From assembly GCA_003024985.2 (NCBI GenBank), contig PXIH01S0014188.1: 10,443 bases of DNA. The stretch is one strand, 5' to 3'. Position 1 is the stretch's first letter; every line of letters starts with the position of its first letter. Origin of the DNA: Euperipatoides rowelli. Taxonomy: Eukaryota; Onychophora; Udeonychophora; Euonychophora; Peripatopsidae. Positions 1 to 6,730 of this stretch are shown one piece after another. The notes under the pieces were generated by a model. The model saw only the letters and a program-made list of their open reading frames with translations, was not told the origin of the DNA and did no database searches. The translations under genes and the position numbers were made by a program.

Positions 1-71
1 CAAGGAATGATAAGTGTAATGTTAATTAAAATTTATTTAGCTTCACAATCATCNTNTGGGAAAATTCTGTT

Positions 72-91
72 AGCATACAATGTTGTATGCT
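72..91. repeat. 20-bp inverted repeat
   Basis: AGCATACAA (72-80) and TTGTATGCT (83-91) are exact reverse complements separated by two bases. Confidence 0.85.
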
Positions 92-589
92 TACATATTT
101 TTATTTAAATAGAATATTTGGTTAGGTTATTAACAACCCTTAAGGTCCTAAATACAATAAAAGGTATTTCTAAATATAATATGAAGTATTTCTTTGCAAT
201 AAAAAAACATATAGCCAGTAACTGTTATTTTCAGGCTAGGAGTCAATCAGAAACTTGATTATAAAATACAAATTTAAATAAAAAACAAGAAGACATAACT
301 GGCAACAATCAGATGTTTCAATTCTACGGCTATCAAGTTGGCATGGCATCAAACCTTGGTGAGATCCAAAAATTTAATTTAATATTATTAAAATCCCTGT
401 TGTTAGCCAATCATTATTTGTATAAAAAGCAATGTCTAGATACATCACTGATATCAATTCATCTCCATGAATTGCTGATGATTTAGTTACTGTATATTTT
501 AATTTTCACCTAGCCAACTTATGATTTTCACATTTTTATTTATGATTAAGTAATACAATAAATTTATCTTTTATAAAAAATAATTAGTG

Positions 590-653
590 TATATTTTAAA
601 AGTATTTTGTATTTTAACTTAAGTTTGAAAATACAAAATACTTTTAAAATATA
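590..653. repeat. 26-bp perfect inverted repeat, 12-nt loop
   Basis: Arms 590-615 and 628-653 are exact reverse complements, built from the TTTTAAAAGTATTTTGTATTTT word; the spacer 616-627 contains the palindrome AACTTAAGTT. Transcribed from either strand it would fold into a stable AT-rich hairpin. Confidence 0.85.
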
Positions 654-770
654 TTTTCGTTACAAAATACTAAATACTTTAAGAAAAGTATTTGCAATAC
701 CAAATACAAAATACAAAAGTATTTTCATTATGTATTTGAAAGACATGTATTTTAATAATGCCCAACCCTG
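590..770 (-). mobile_element. hAT-like non-autonomous DNA transposon fragment
   Basis: The minus strand starting at 770 reads CAGGGTTGGGCATTATTA, which resembles the terminal inverted repeat of a widespread hAT-like family (CAGxGTTGGGCA ends). It is followed by repeated AAATAC/GTATTT words, also typical of that family. The far end is formed by a 26-bp perfect inverted repeat (590-615 with 628-653) around a 12-nt loop. I see no second CAGGGTTGGGC end, so the copy is truncated or its other end has decayed. No transposase is encoded. The family name is from memory of repeat types, not a database match. Confidence 0.5.
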
Positions 771-846
771 AATATAGTGTATGTTTATATACTGTATGTG
801 TTCCCTTTTGAAATAAATAATTTTTAATTAGCAATAATTAACATTA

Positions 847-1023
<177 letters not shown>

Positions 1024-1070
1024 TTAGGCTATCATTAAGCATCATTTGTAATAAGTTTTGTCTATGAAAT

Positions 1071-1104
1071 ACAAAAACTAGTGATATACAAAACCTAGTG
1101 ATTT
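1071..1104. repeat. 17-bp tandem duplication
   Basis: ACAAAAACTAGTGATAT (1071-1087) is followed immediately by ACAAAACCTAGTGATTT (1088-1104), with 15 of 17 positions identical. Confidence 0.75.
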
Positions 1105-1109
1105 ATTTT

Positions 1110-1127
1110 GCGTGGTTTAAACTACGC
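1110..1127. repeat. 18-bp near-perfect palindrome
   Basis: GCGTGGTTTAAACTACGC is self-complementary except for one G/T pair, around the core GTTTAAAC. It contains two of the few CpGs in this intron. Confidence 0.8.
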
Positions 1128-1403
1128 TATCACCCCAAAAAATATTGGCTTTTACCTTAGATGTTATTTTGCTTAATGGAATAAAATTGGCTACTACTAA
1201 AAATTATATAGCCGAGATTTAACATTTCTAAAGCGCTGATTAAAATCCCCTAAATTTTTGTTCTAAATGTGACCAAATAACAATACACTAAATTTTGGCT
1301 GTAATGAACTCCTTTTGTAACACAGCTTTACATAGAGGTTGCATTGATGTGTATTGACATATATTTCAAAATAAATTGGGGAAAAAAAAAACAGACCAAA
1401 AAA

Positions 1404-1700
1404 TGTCAGTTTCACATTTACAGGCAAGCAAAAGATAATAAGTGTTATTTAAATGTTGGTCCCAAGTATTTTCTTGCCCTTCTAGGAAGCATCGAACTAG
1501 AGACATGACTGTTCTGTTAACTCTTTCAGATTGATTAGATTCTGTGTGATGAAGAGAGTATGTATTATGACTAATATTAAGAGATAATAAGATTTCACTA
1601 AACTTTTCACTTTGTAAATAGCGTCAAAAATTATAATTTATGGAAGTTGTGTCGGCTTATAATTTCAATCAGCTTTTCCGATGCTTGTTTTGTAGTGGTC
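1404..1700 (-). pseudogene. Broken integrase fragment of a Ty3/Gypsy-type retrotransposon
   Basis: Read on the minus strand, this stretch carries retrotransposon integrase-core motifs in the expected order. Codons from 1699 give KQASEKLIEIISRH, the helix before the second catalytic aspartate, and end at a stop at 1633-1631. A frame change follows. From about 1620 the frame gives EKFSEILLSLNI, then TESNQSERVNRT at 1545-1510, the block containing the catalytic glutamate (codon 1527-1525), and then TWDQHL at 1467-1450. An in-frame stop and a shift of frame show it is dead. The zinc-binding N-terminal part and first catalytic aspartate are not visible, and beyond about 1404 similarity fades. The orientation is the same as SMG1. 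Family assignment to Ty3/Gypsy rests on the motifs and on the RNase H remnant just upstream. Confidence 0.8.
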
Positions 1701-1974
1701 TAATTGAAAAGCAAACAATCTTCCTTTTTAAATAGGTCAATATACTGTATATGATTGCATATTTTTTCTATTTTTTTTTATTAGAAAAGAAATATATTTG
1801 CCTTCATTTTGTAATTTTTAATATTTCATTTTTCAAAATAAGATTTAAATTAGAATCACCCAGAGTATTCCAATCTAATATTTGGAGATTTTGTTTTAGG
1901 TGCTTTATTTTTACTTTGTGTAGTATGGTACTTGTTATTACCAATAAATGTTTTGTTTCTGAGTAATCAGATCA

Positions 1975-2100
1975 TGTCAAGGGAGCTCTAGATAGAGCAT
2001 CAGCCTCAGTATTATTTTACCTTGGTTGATGCTTTTCCTAATTTAGATTTTGTAGTCTAAGGACAGGAGCCATCATGCTAGATGGCCATAAGAGTCTTTA
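1975..2100 (-). pseudogene. Broken RNase H tail of the same Gypsy-type pol
   Basis: On the minus strand, codons 2090-2046 read YGHLA, a stop (TGA at 2075-2073), then WLLSLDYKI, followed by another stop at 2045-2043. A different frame then gives KHQPR, a stop at 2019-2017 and NNTEADALSRAPL from 2016. The ARW...DYKI...ADALSRAP order is the typical end of a Ty3/Gypsy RNase H domain, just before the integrase. At least three in-frame stops and one frame change lie within about 110 nt, so this is an old inactive copy. Weaker pol-like similarity may extend to about 2160. The 1700-1975 stretch between this and the integrase core should hold the connector and zinc finger but is unrecognisable. Confidence 0.75.
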
Positions 2101-2784
2101 AATTTGTATTATTTTGGAACGAGCACAGAATATGAAGCAAATTTAAGATATTTCTATTTTAAAATAAATTTTTAATCTTATCTTTTTCCAGGCAGCACAG
2201 ACAGGCTGCATTCTCCACCTATTCCATGGGTATCTACAAGGGTTACATCTTCAATTTAAAGTGTAGCTACAGTAACTGTAGTCTTTAGTATGCACAGTGG
2301 TACCTTCATGTCTTCACTAATATCAAGCCATCTATGAGTCACCAGGACTTATTAGGTTGGTAAGTATGTAAGCGTTTCTATAAGTCTAGGTTGTTCATCC
2401 TTATCAACCGGGCAGTGTCAGTTAGTCATATTTTAATGGGTTTGATATCTTATACTGTACAAGGATAAATATGTGACAGTATGCTTTGTCACACATGTCC
2501 GGTGAAGTTAAGGTGTCATTTGACATGGAATTTTGCCTACTACATGGTTTTTTATGAGAACATGTCGTCCCAAGAGGGCCATCATGCCGAGATTAGAATA
2601 TTCAGAGAACCCTTAGCACCTAGGTGTAAAGAGTGGATATACAACACATGCTGTATATTGTATAAGACGAAATATTGTAATTTAAAAAAAAAAAGAAAGA
2701 AATATACAGTAAATGAATGTTTAATATAAAAAATAACTTCTAAAACAAATAGTATAAAACTTTGCACTTCAATAAAATTTTTAC

Positions 2785-2919
2785 CTGTTTAGTTTTACTA
2801 CTAATTCCTGGCATAGCGATGACTGTAGCTTTCAAATTACTTAATTTAGGGCTGATTTGGTCCATTGTCAAAGTAAGACTGCTGCGCTTTTGGGCTCTCT
2901 GTTGAAGAGCATGATGTAA
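2785..2919 (-). CDS. SMG1: SMG1 exon B: end of the FRB-like region, lead into the kinase
   Basis: This 135-nt exon is 45 codons, phase 0 at both ends. The acceptor is a run of 16 T on the minus strand (2939-2924) followed by gtag; the donor is CAG|GTAAAA with GT at 2784-2783. The peptide reads LHHALQQRAQKRSSLTLTMD, then QISPKLSNLKATVIAMPG. LQQRAQKR and the ISPxL...PG pattern match vertebrate SMG1. They correspond to the last FRB helix and the linker into the kinase N-lobe in mTOR (YVSPKL and LAVPG). The final residues, ISSKTKQ, are less conserved. The exon continues exon C's SSWQQFKQ without a break. Confidence 0.94.
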
Positions 2920-2923
2920 CTAC

Positions 2924-2939
2924 AAAAAAAAAAAAAAAA
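2924..2939 (-). promoter_or_regulatory. Pure poly-T polypyrimidine tract of the exon B acceptor
   Basis: The minus strand has 16 T in a row ending 3 nt before the acceptor AG (2921-2920). It acts as the polypyrimidine tract for splicing exon B. A tract this long and uniform is prone to length change. Confidence 0.7.
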
Positions 2940-3110
2940 CATAAACCACGGTGTTTTAAAGCAAAACAAAATCTCATAGAAGATATATAACAATCACACT
3001 TTTAAAAATATTGACATACATTTTGAAATTTAAAAAAAAAAAAAGGAACTATATAGTATACGGCACGCAAAAATATTGTGATAAATGAGGTTTTTAATGG
3101 TACTCTAATG

Positions 3111-3129
3111 ATTAGATATGATATCTAAT
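3111..3129. repeat. 19-bp inverted repeat
   Basis: ATTAGATAT (3111-3119) and ATATCTAAT (3121-3129) are perfect arms around one base; an overlapping palindrome TCTAATGATTAGA precedes it. Confidence 0.8.
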
Positions 3130-3353
3130 ATGGTAACTTCATAGCCCTGATAAACCATGTGTATTACTAGTACATGACTCTCAAGACTCCTTTGGCATAA
3201 AACTTTCAATGGTTATGAACTTATGACGCTATTTTTTTTTTTCCCTCTCAATTTCAGAAAAATGATAGTGAAATCAAATTTAAATAAAATTTTACTATAC
3301 ACTGCAGTATAAATATAGAAAACTAAATTTCAATATACATTTATTTTATATGG

Positions 3354-3372
3354 TATGTACAAACTGTACATA
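3354..3372. repeat. 19-bp inverted repeat
   Basis: TATGTACA (3354-3361) and TGTACATA (3365-3372) are perfect 8-bp arms with a 3-base spacer. A weaker 7-bp pair (TACTTCA/TGAAGTA) lies nearby at 3411-3428. Confidence 0.75.
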
Positions 3373-4220
3373 ATAGTGACAGGAGTAAGAAAATAAGGCC
3401 TCTCATAGCATACTTCAAATATGAAGTAGTCAATCTAAAAATAATTTATTTTTTGACAATTTATAGTGCATAGATAAAAAAATTGAATAGGTAATTTTCT
3501 TTACTAATTTCTTAAAAACAAATTATTCATAAAGCAGACTGTTACTAAATAAGAAGAACCATTTGAATTGGTCCAAAGGTTAATGAGCTAGCAAAAAATT
3601 GGGAAACTAAACATGAATCTGGCAAATTATTGAAAATCCCTCTGTTGATAGTATAATAAATATTGGGTAGCATTTGTTTACAGTAAAACTCTCATGTCCC
3701 AGAAAATTTACATTTTTTAGTATTAATTAGCACAAAGTCTTTCTTATTTATTTTAAGGGAACAGACAGTTCGAAGAAAATGAAATAAGTCATAAAAAATT
3801 AACAATTTATTCAATTTTAATTTTCTACTATTTAAGCATAATTAATTTTTCCTGGTTCCAAAAATCCAAGTTTTGCTAATATACTCCTAAAACAAGGTAT
3901 ATTAAAAATGGAATTAATTAGTACCTACTTTTATTTTAATCGTTTTATTTGGATCGTTATATTTACAGTTACTGTATATAAGTTCACCATTTCTGTAATT
4001 TCTTTTGTCACACACCTTTGACCTTTGTTTACAAGTGTGTGATGTTAAACTTCAAAGAAAATGTGATAATACAGTAATTCTCTATGATTGTATAATAAAA
4101 AGCTCTAAATACAATTTTTTTTTCAAATTATGTATGCACGCAAGCGTAGAAACATTTTTTAAGCTCTAAGATATTAAGATGACATTGATGCATTAATAAA
4201 TCATAATTTGATTAGTCAAA

Positions 4221-4280
4221 ATCCAAATAACAAAACATGATCAAAATAATAAAATGTGATCAAAATAACAAAATGTGAAC
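4221..4280. repeat. 19-bp tandem repeat, about three copies
   Basis: Two 19-bp units at 4237-4255 and 4256-4274 (consensus GTGATCAAAATAACAAAAT) differ at two positions. A partial unit precedes them (4221-4236) and another begins at 4275. Confidence 0.75.
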
Positions 4281-4984
4281 TCCACTTATGTTTGTTTACT
4301 AATATTGAACAAAGTAAAGCATTGAAATACTATATTTTTGTATGCAAAATTTTGATATTAAAATACAGTTTTTTAGAGTTTAGAGTAAAATTAAGACCAA
4401 TTGAGTACTTTTTGGTGGCATAAAATTACATAAACTACATGCAATTTTACAGTTTTTTTTTTTTTTTAAAAAATTAGATTTTTACGTGCACGGTGATTTT
4501 TTGGAGCAATCAATTCCTTAACCACTAATCCATTTTTGAAAAAAATTGGAGGTATTCTTAATTAGTATATGTAAATAGCAAATAAGAAATTGTAAGTCTC
4601 CAGGTCAATAAAATAGGTACTGTAGATAAATGAGGCTAAATGAGTAAAAAGTTAAAAAAAAACTTATACATGAATATCTCCAAACCTATATAGTTAAAGC
4701 TATAAAACTTATTAGCCGTTTTTGGACCTTTATGTATAAACTACAAAATTTTACCACTATTCTTCAAGACATGCCAATGAAATGCTTTCCACAAAATACA
4801 TATAATTTTTCAAGATGGTCACCATTAAAAAAGAGAGGGGGAGAGGGGGCTAATTTGCATATCAACTTTTAATTTGTAATTTGCATGTCTTTAACTATAA
4901 AATAATTTTAAAGGCTGTGATATTTTGGGGTAGATTTTCTTATCATCAACGCCACTGTCCCCTTAAGATAATTTTCTGACTAAC

Positions 4985-5155
4985 CTGTTTAAACTGTTGC
5001 CAGCTAGAATGAGGATTAGCTGGATTTGGGGGATTCTTAAGACGATCTACAGCCTCTTCTATAATCTTCCCATATGTTTCTTGAAACCATTTCTCATGAG
5101 GGGTTTCTGCTGACTGCAACGTAATAGCTTTTAAATTCTCCATTACATATAATGT
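4985..5155 (-). CDS. SMG1: SMG1 exon C: AETPHEKWFQ block of the FRB-like region
   Basis: This exon is exactly 57 codons (171 nt), phase 0 at both ends. The acceptor is cttag before 5155, preceded by a weak pyrimidine tract; the donor is CAG|GTTAGT with GT at 4984-4983. The peptide starts TLYVMENLKAIT, then has SAETPHEKWFQETYG, a highly conserved SMG1 block, then RLKNPPNPANPHSSWQQFKQ. It aligns with the middle FRB helices of mTOR (the TSFNQAYG and AWDLYYHVF segments). The methionine at 5141-5143 lies inside the exon and is not a start: four codons precede it in frame and continue smoothly from exon D. The 111-nt intron separating C from D is the shortest in the window. Confidence 0.95.
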
Positions 5156-5266
5156 CTAAGAAAGGTGTAAGAAAAAAAATTCAAGTGAAATTTTTAAAGG
5201 CTTCATATTTGAAATAACAACAAACTAGATACTCTTGTTAGCAACAAAAATACTGTATATTCTTAC
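5156..5266 (-). other. SMG1 intron between exons D and C (111 nt)
   Basis: A short phase-0 intron from GTAAGA to cttag. Its minus-strand start contains a TACTGTA/TACAGTA word (5251-5257), 10 to 16 nt inside the donor. Nothing else was recognised. Confidence 0.85.
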
Positions 5267-5378
5267 TGGGCGGAGGACAGCATTATGCTTCTCTCTAATA
5301 ATAGCTGATTTTTCTTCTTTCGTAAGGTTAAGATTTAATGTGACTTTTTTCACTTCATTCTCCAACTGTATAATACGT
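5267..5378 (-). CDS. SMG1: SMG1 exon D: charged helical segment of the FRB-like region
   Basis: This 112-nt exon has 1 nt completing the arginine begun in exon E, then 37 codons ending in phase 0. The acceptor is gtttcatttcag before 5378, and the donor is CCCA|GTAAGA with GT at 5266-5265. The peptide starts RIIQLENEVKKV and later reads TKEEKSAIIREKHNAVLRP. This is a long amphipathic, charged segment predicted to be helical. It matches vertebrate SMG1 (RRIQQLEDEVKRV, then KEEK and REKH) at the same place. Other PIKKs lack an obvious equivalent of this length in the FRB-like region, so it looks SMG1-specific. That comparison is from memory of the families and was not aligned. The exon is too short to stand out by ORF length; homology and splice phase define it. 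Confidence 0.93.
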
Positions 5379-5424
5379 CTGAAATGAAACCAATTAAGAA
5401 AAACTATAGATGACTAAAAATGTC

Positions 5425-5640
5425 TATCTAGTCAAGTGGCTAAAATGTTAAGCGTAGTCTTATGTGATGTATTACACTATGTTGTAAAATTAGTTCATCC
5501 AGAGTGGATATTATTCCTGTTAATATAGCCATTCTATAACACTGGATTTGTATGGGGTTCGAATCCAAGCTATACGATTGGAAGCTGGTGTTTTCCCTAG
5601 GGTGAACACCAGATTCCAAGATAATCTCCGTGCTGTTTTA
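5425..5640 (+). mobile_element. tRNA-derived SINE-like element, decayed (copy 1)
   Basis: An RNA polymerase III A-box-like word TAGTCAAGTGG lies at 5429-5439, and a perfect B-box GGTTCGAATCC at 5556-5566. A 42-bp imperfect palindrome and a short tail follow. The boxes are 116 nt apart, farther than in a tRNA, so an insertion or decay lies between them. The T-stem flanking the B-box does not pair (TGGGG against CCAAG), so this is not a functional tRNA. A second, shorter copy lies at 6322-6405, which supports a dispersed family. The limits are approximate. Confidence 0.45.
5578..5619. repeat. 42-bp imperfect palindrome
   Basis: It is symmetric about 5598/5599. TTGGAA (5578-5583) pairs with TTCCAA (5614-5619), CTGGTGTT (5585-5592) pairs with AACACCAG (5605-5612), and the centre CCCTAGGG (5595-5602) is itself palindromic. 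Only three of the 21 position pairs fail Watson-Crick pairing, one of them a possible G-T wobble. Confidence 0.85.
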
Positions 5641-5881
5641 GGTACACATTGTTAAGTACAGCAATGAGAAGAAATTCTGGGGCAGTGTACTCAAGCTTAA
5701 AACGAGTGCAAGTGGAGTCATATTTGGGTCCAAAGCTTAATGTTCCACAAATTTTTAACAAGTTTGAAAGGGTTCCGTGGCCAAATTTAATTGGGAAGCA
5801 ATGTAATAAATATTTTAAAAACATACACAGTGGGGGCAGTAAGTTATTTGATTCAAAAGAATTCAGACTCAGTACACTTAC

Positions 5882-6164
5882 CTGCTCACATCAGTATGAT
5901 GCTGGTTGAGGGTTCCTAACCACAATTCGTCCCAAAGGAGTGTGATCCTGCGCAACTCCTGGACCAGCAGTTTCACTTCGGATATCATCCGACTATTATG
6001 ATGAGCTAGTGTATCAACAATGGCAGTAAAGCAATTTTGTAGCATAGCTTTGTTCACATCATCACCACCAGCATTACTAGCCTCTTCATCTGGTTGTGAA
6101 TGTTCTTCAGGATTGTCTTCAAGACCTTCTTCATAGGTTTGAGATAAGTAATCGGATAACAAAC
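5882..6164 (-). CDS. SMG1: SMG1 exon E: acidic linker and start of the FRB-like region
   Basis: This is the largest exon here, 283 nt (2 nt, 93 codons, 2 nt). The acceptor is ttttttttgatag before 6164, and the donor is AG|GTAAGT with GT at 5881-5880. Its first two bases, GT, join the G of exon F to make glycine. The first half is an acidic, poorly conserved linker containing EEGLEDNPEEHSQPDEE and NAGGDD, probably unstructured. The second half holds a conserved helix (LQNCFTAIVDTLA) and then ELRRITLLWDELWLGTL, a hallmark of SMG1. In PIKKs this segment lines up with the first FRB helix (LWHEMW in mTOR), which packs beside the active-site cleft. The last two bases, AG, join an A from exon D to give arginine. 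A methionine codon near 6195 is in the preceding intron and is not a start. Confidence 0.95.
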
Positions 6165-6213
6165 CTATCAAAAAAAATATTATGAACAATGGCAATGCTA
6201 ATTAAATAGGTTT

Positions 6214-6293
6214 AGGGATCATCCATAAACTAATTAATAAATTTCGTATTTTGTACCCCCTCCTTCCCCCTTCACAACTTTGTAACAAGTGTT
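6214..6293. repeat. Dispersed-repeat fragment, GGGATCATCCATAAA / CCCCCTCCTTCCCCC type
   Basis: The stretch begins AGGGATCATCCATAAACTA, continues to TTTTGTACCCCCTCCTTCCC and ends in CACAACTTTGTAACAAGTG. This resembles a repeat I know from many invertebrate genomes, with the pattern GGGTCNTCCATAAATTACGT, then a CCCCCTCCCCCC tract, then TTTGTNACA. The C-rich tract stands out sharply in this AT-rich intron. No coding capacity is seen. The resemblance is from memory and was not searched. Confidence 0.5.
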
Positions 6294-6321
6294 CTGGTGG
6301 TTCTAGAAATTACTAAGATAT

Positions 6322-6405
6322 TGGCAGTGTGGTTAAGTGGTTTTGCTAGAATACCCTATTGCTTATTACAAGTCCTAGTTTCCTGAGGGTAAGCTAGAAA
6401 TTCTA
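6322..6405 (+). mobile_element. tRNA-derived SINE-like fragment, decayed (copy 2)
   Basis: An A-box-like word TGGTTAAGTGG lies at 6330-6340 in the context GCAGTGTGGTTAAGTGG. Downstream, AAGTCCTAGTTTCC (about 6370-6383) looks like a damaged B-box region. The following CCTGAGGGTAAGCTAGAAAT resembles the CCCTAGGGTGAACACCAGAT of copy 1 at 5595. The shared order of A-box word, B-box region and CCxxAGGGT tail is the basis for treating the two as one family. Confidence 0.4.
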
Positions 6406-6568
6406 ATATAAATTTAATAAAAAAGAATATCATAAGGCTTCTCACAATTTAAGCTTTCAACCAATATAAAAATGATAGACTAAGAGGATGTGGAAATAAT
6501 ACGAGGACACAGGTGATATTGTAAATATTTATTCTAGTAATAGAATGCTAATTTGCAGTCATAATATA

Positions 6569-6584
6569 TACAGTATATACTGTA
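6569..6584. repeat. 16-bp perfect palindrome TACAGTATATACTGTA
   Basis: A fully self-complementary 16-mer formed by the overrepresented word TACAGTA facing its complement TACTGTA. It lies just before the duplicated repeat at 6590. Confidence 0.9.
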
Positions 6585-6589
6585 CACCT

Positions 6590-6730
6590 TGTCCCCGATT
6601 AACATTCTTAAATGGTTCCAAAAAAAAAAAGCCATTTGCTAACCGAAAAATTACTATTTGGTACCTGAAATCCTATAAGAAATAAACTAATTAGCATTAA
6701 TTGGTTCCTGAACAGTGCTAATTAGAATTT
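6590..6730. repeat. Internally duplicated AT-rich repeat
   Basis: A two-part motif occurs twice. First come GATTAACATTCTTAAATGG followed by TTCC (6597-6619) and GCCATTTGCTAACCG (6631-6645). Then come AATTAGCATTAATTGGTTCC (6689-6708) and AACAGTGCTAATTAG (6711-6725). The second unit is also bounded by a perfect 10-bp inverted repeat, CTAATTAGCA (6687-6696) with TGCTAATTAG (6716-6725). It is probably a fragment of a dispersed repeat. No family name is claimed. Confidence 0.5.

Larger units (their letters stand above)
2920..4984 (-). other. SMG1 intron between exons C and B
   Basis: A 2,065-nt intron bounded by GTTAGT and TTTGTAG. It is AT-rich with no coding signal on either strand. It holds several short palindromes (3111-3129, 3354-3372, 3411-3428), an inverted CACACAC/GTGTGTG pair at 4008-4042, a short 19-bp tandem repeat at 4221-4280 and a purine-rich tract at 4828-4849. 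Confidence 0.85.
5379..5881 (-). other. SMG1 intron between exons E and D
   Basis: A 503-nt phase-2 intron from GTAAGT to TTTCAG. It is largely occupied by a probable tRNA-derived SINE (about 5425-5640) with a 42-bp imperfect palindrome. The flank 5641-5870 is open in two overlapping frames but resembles no protein I know and sits wholly within the intron. Confidence 0.85.

Noticed and set aside
1751-1966. 71-codon plus-strand open frame
   Set aside because: It has a Phe/Ile/Tyr-rich low-complexity translation, and the segment lies between the two pol remnants on the opposite strand.
2481-2729. 82-codon plus-strand open frame with several cysteines
   Set aside because: It has no recognisable domain, ends in a poly-lysine run from poly-A and is intronic. 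It stays part of the unexplained block 2160-2700 only.
4008-4042. TCACACAC / GTGTGTGA inverted pair as a hairpin element
   Set aside because: The arms are simple CA/TG dinucleotide repeats with a 19-nt spacer, so pairing is likely fortuitous.
4828-4849. Purine-rich tract AAAAAGAGAGGGGGAGAGGG as a regulatory or structural element
   Set aside because: It could form a triplex in principle, but it is short and isolated, and nothing else in the sequence supports a role.
4946-5143. Treating the methionine at 5143 as a gene start and 4946 as its end
   Set aside because: The frame is open upstream to the acceptor at 5155 and continues from exon D. The codons after 4985 are intron past a GT donor.
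5551-5575. Functional tRNA gene around GGTTCGAATCC
   Set aside because: The B-box is perfect, but the T-stem does not pair, no anticodon arm or acceptor stem can be drawn, and the A-box is too far away.
5649-5909. 86-codon plus-strand open frame and an overlapping 75-codon minus-strand one
   Set aside because: Both lie in or across the E-D intron and the donor of exon E, next to the SINE-like element, and resemble no known protein. The plus-strand frame runs antisense into SMG1 exon E.
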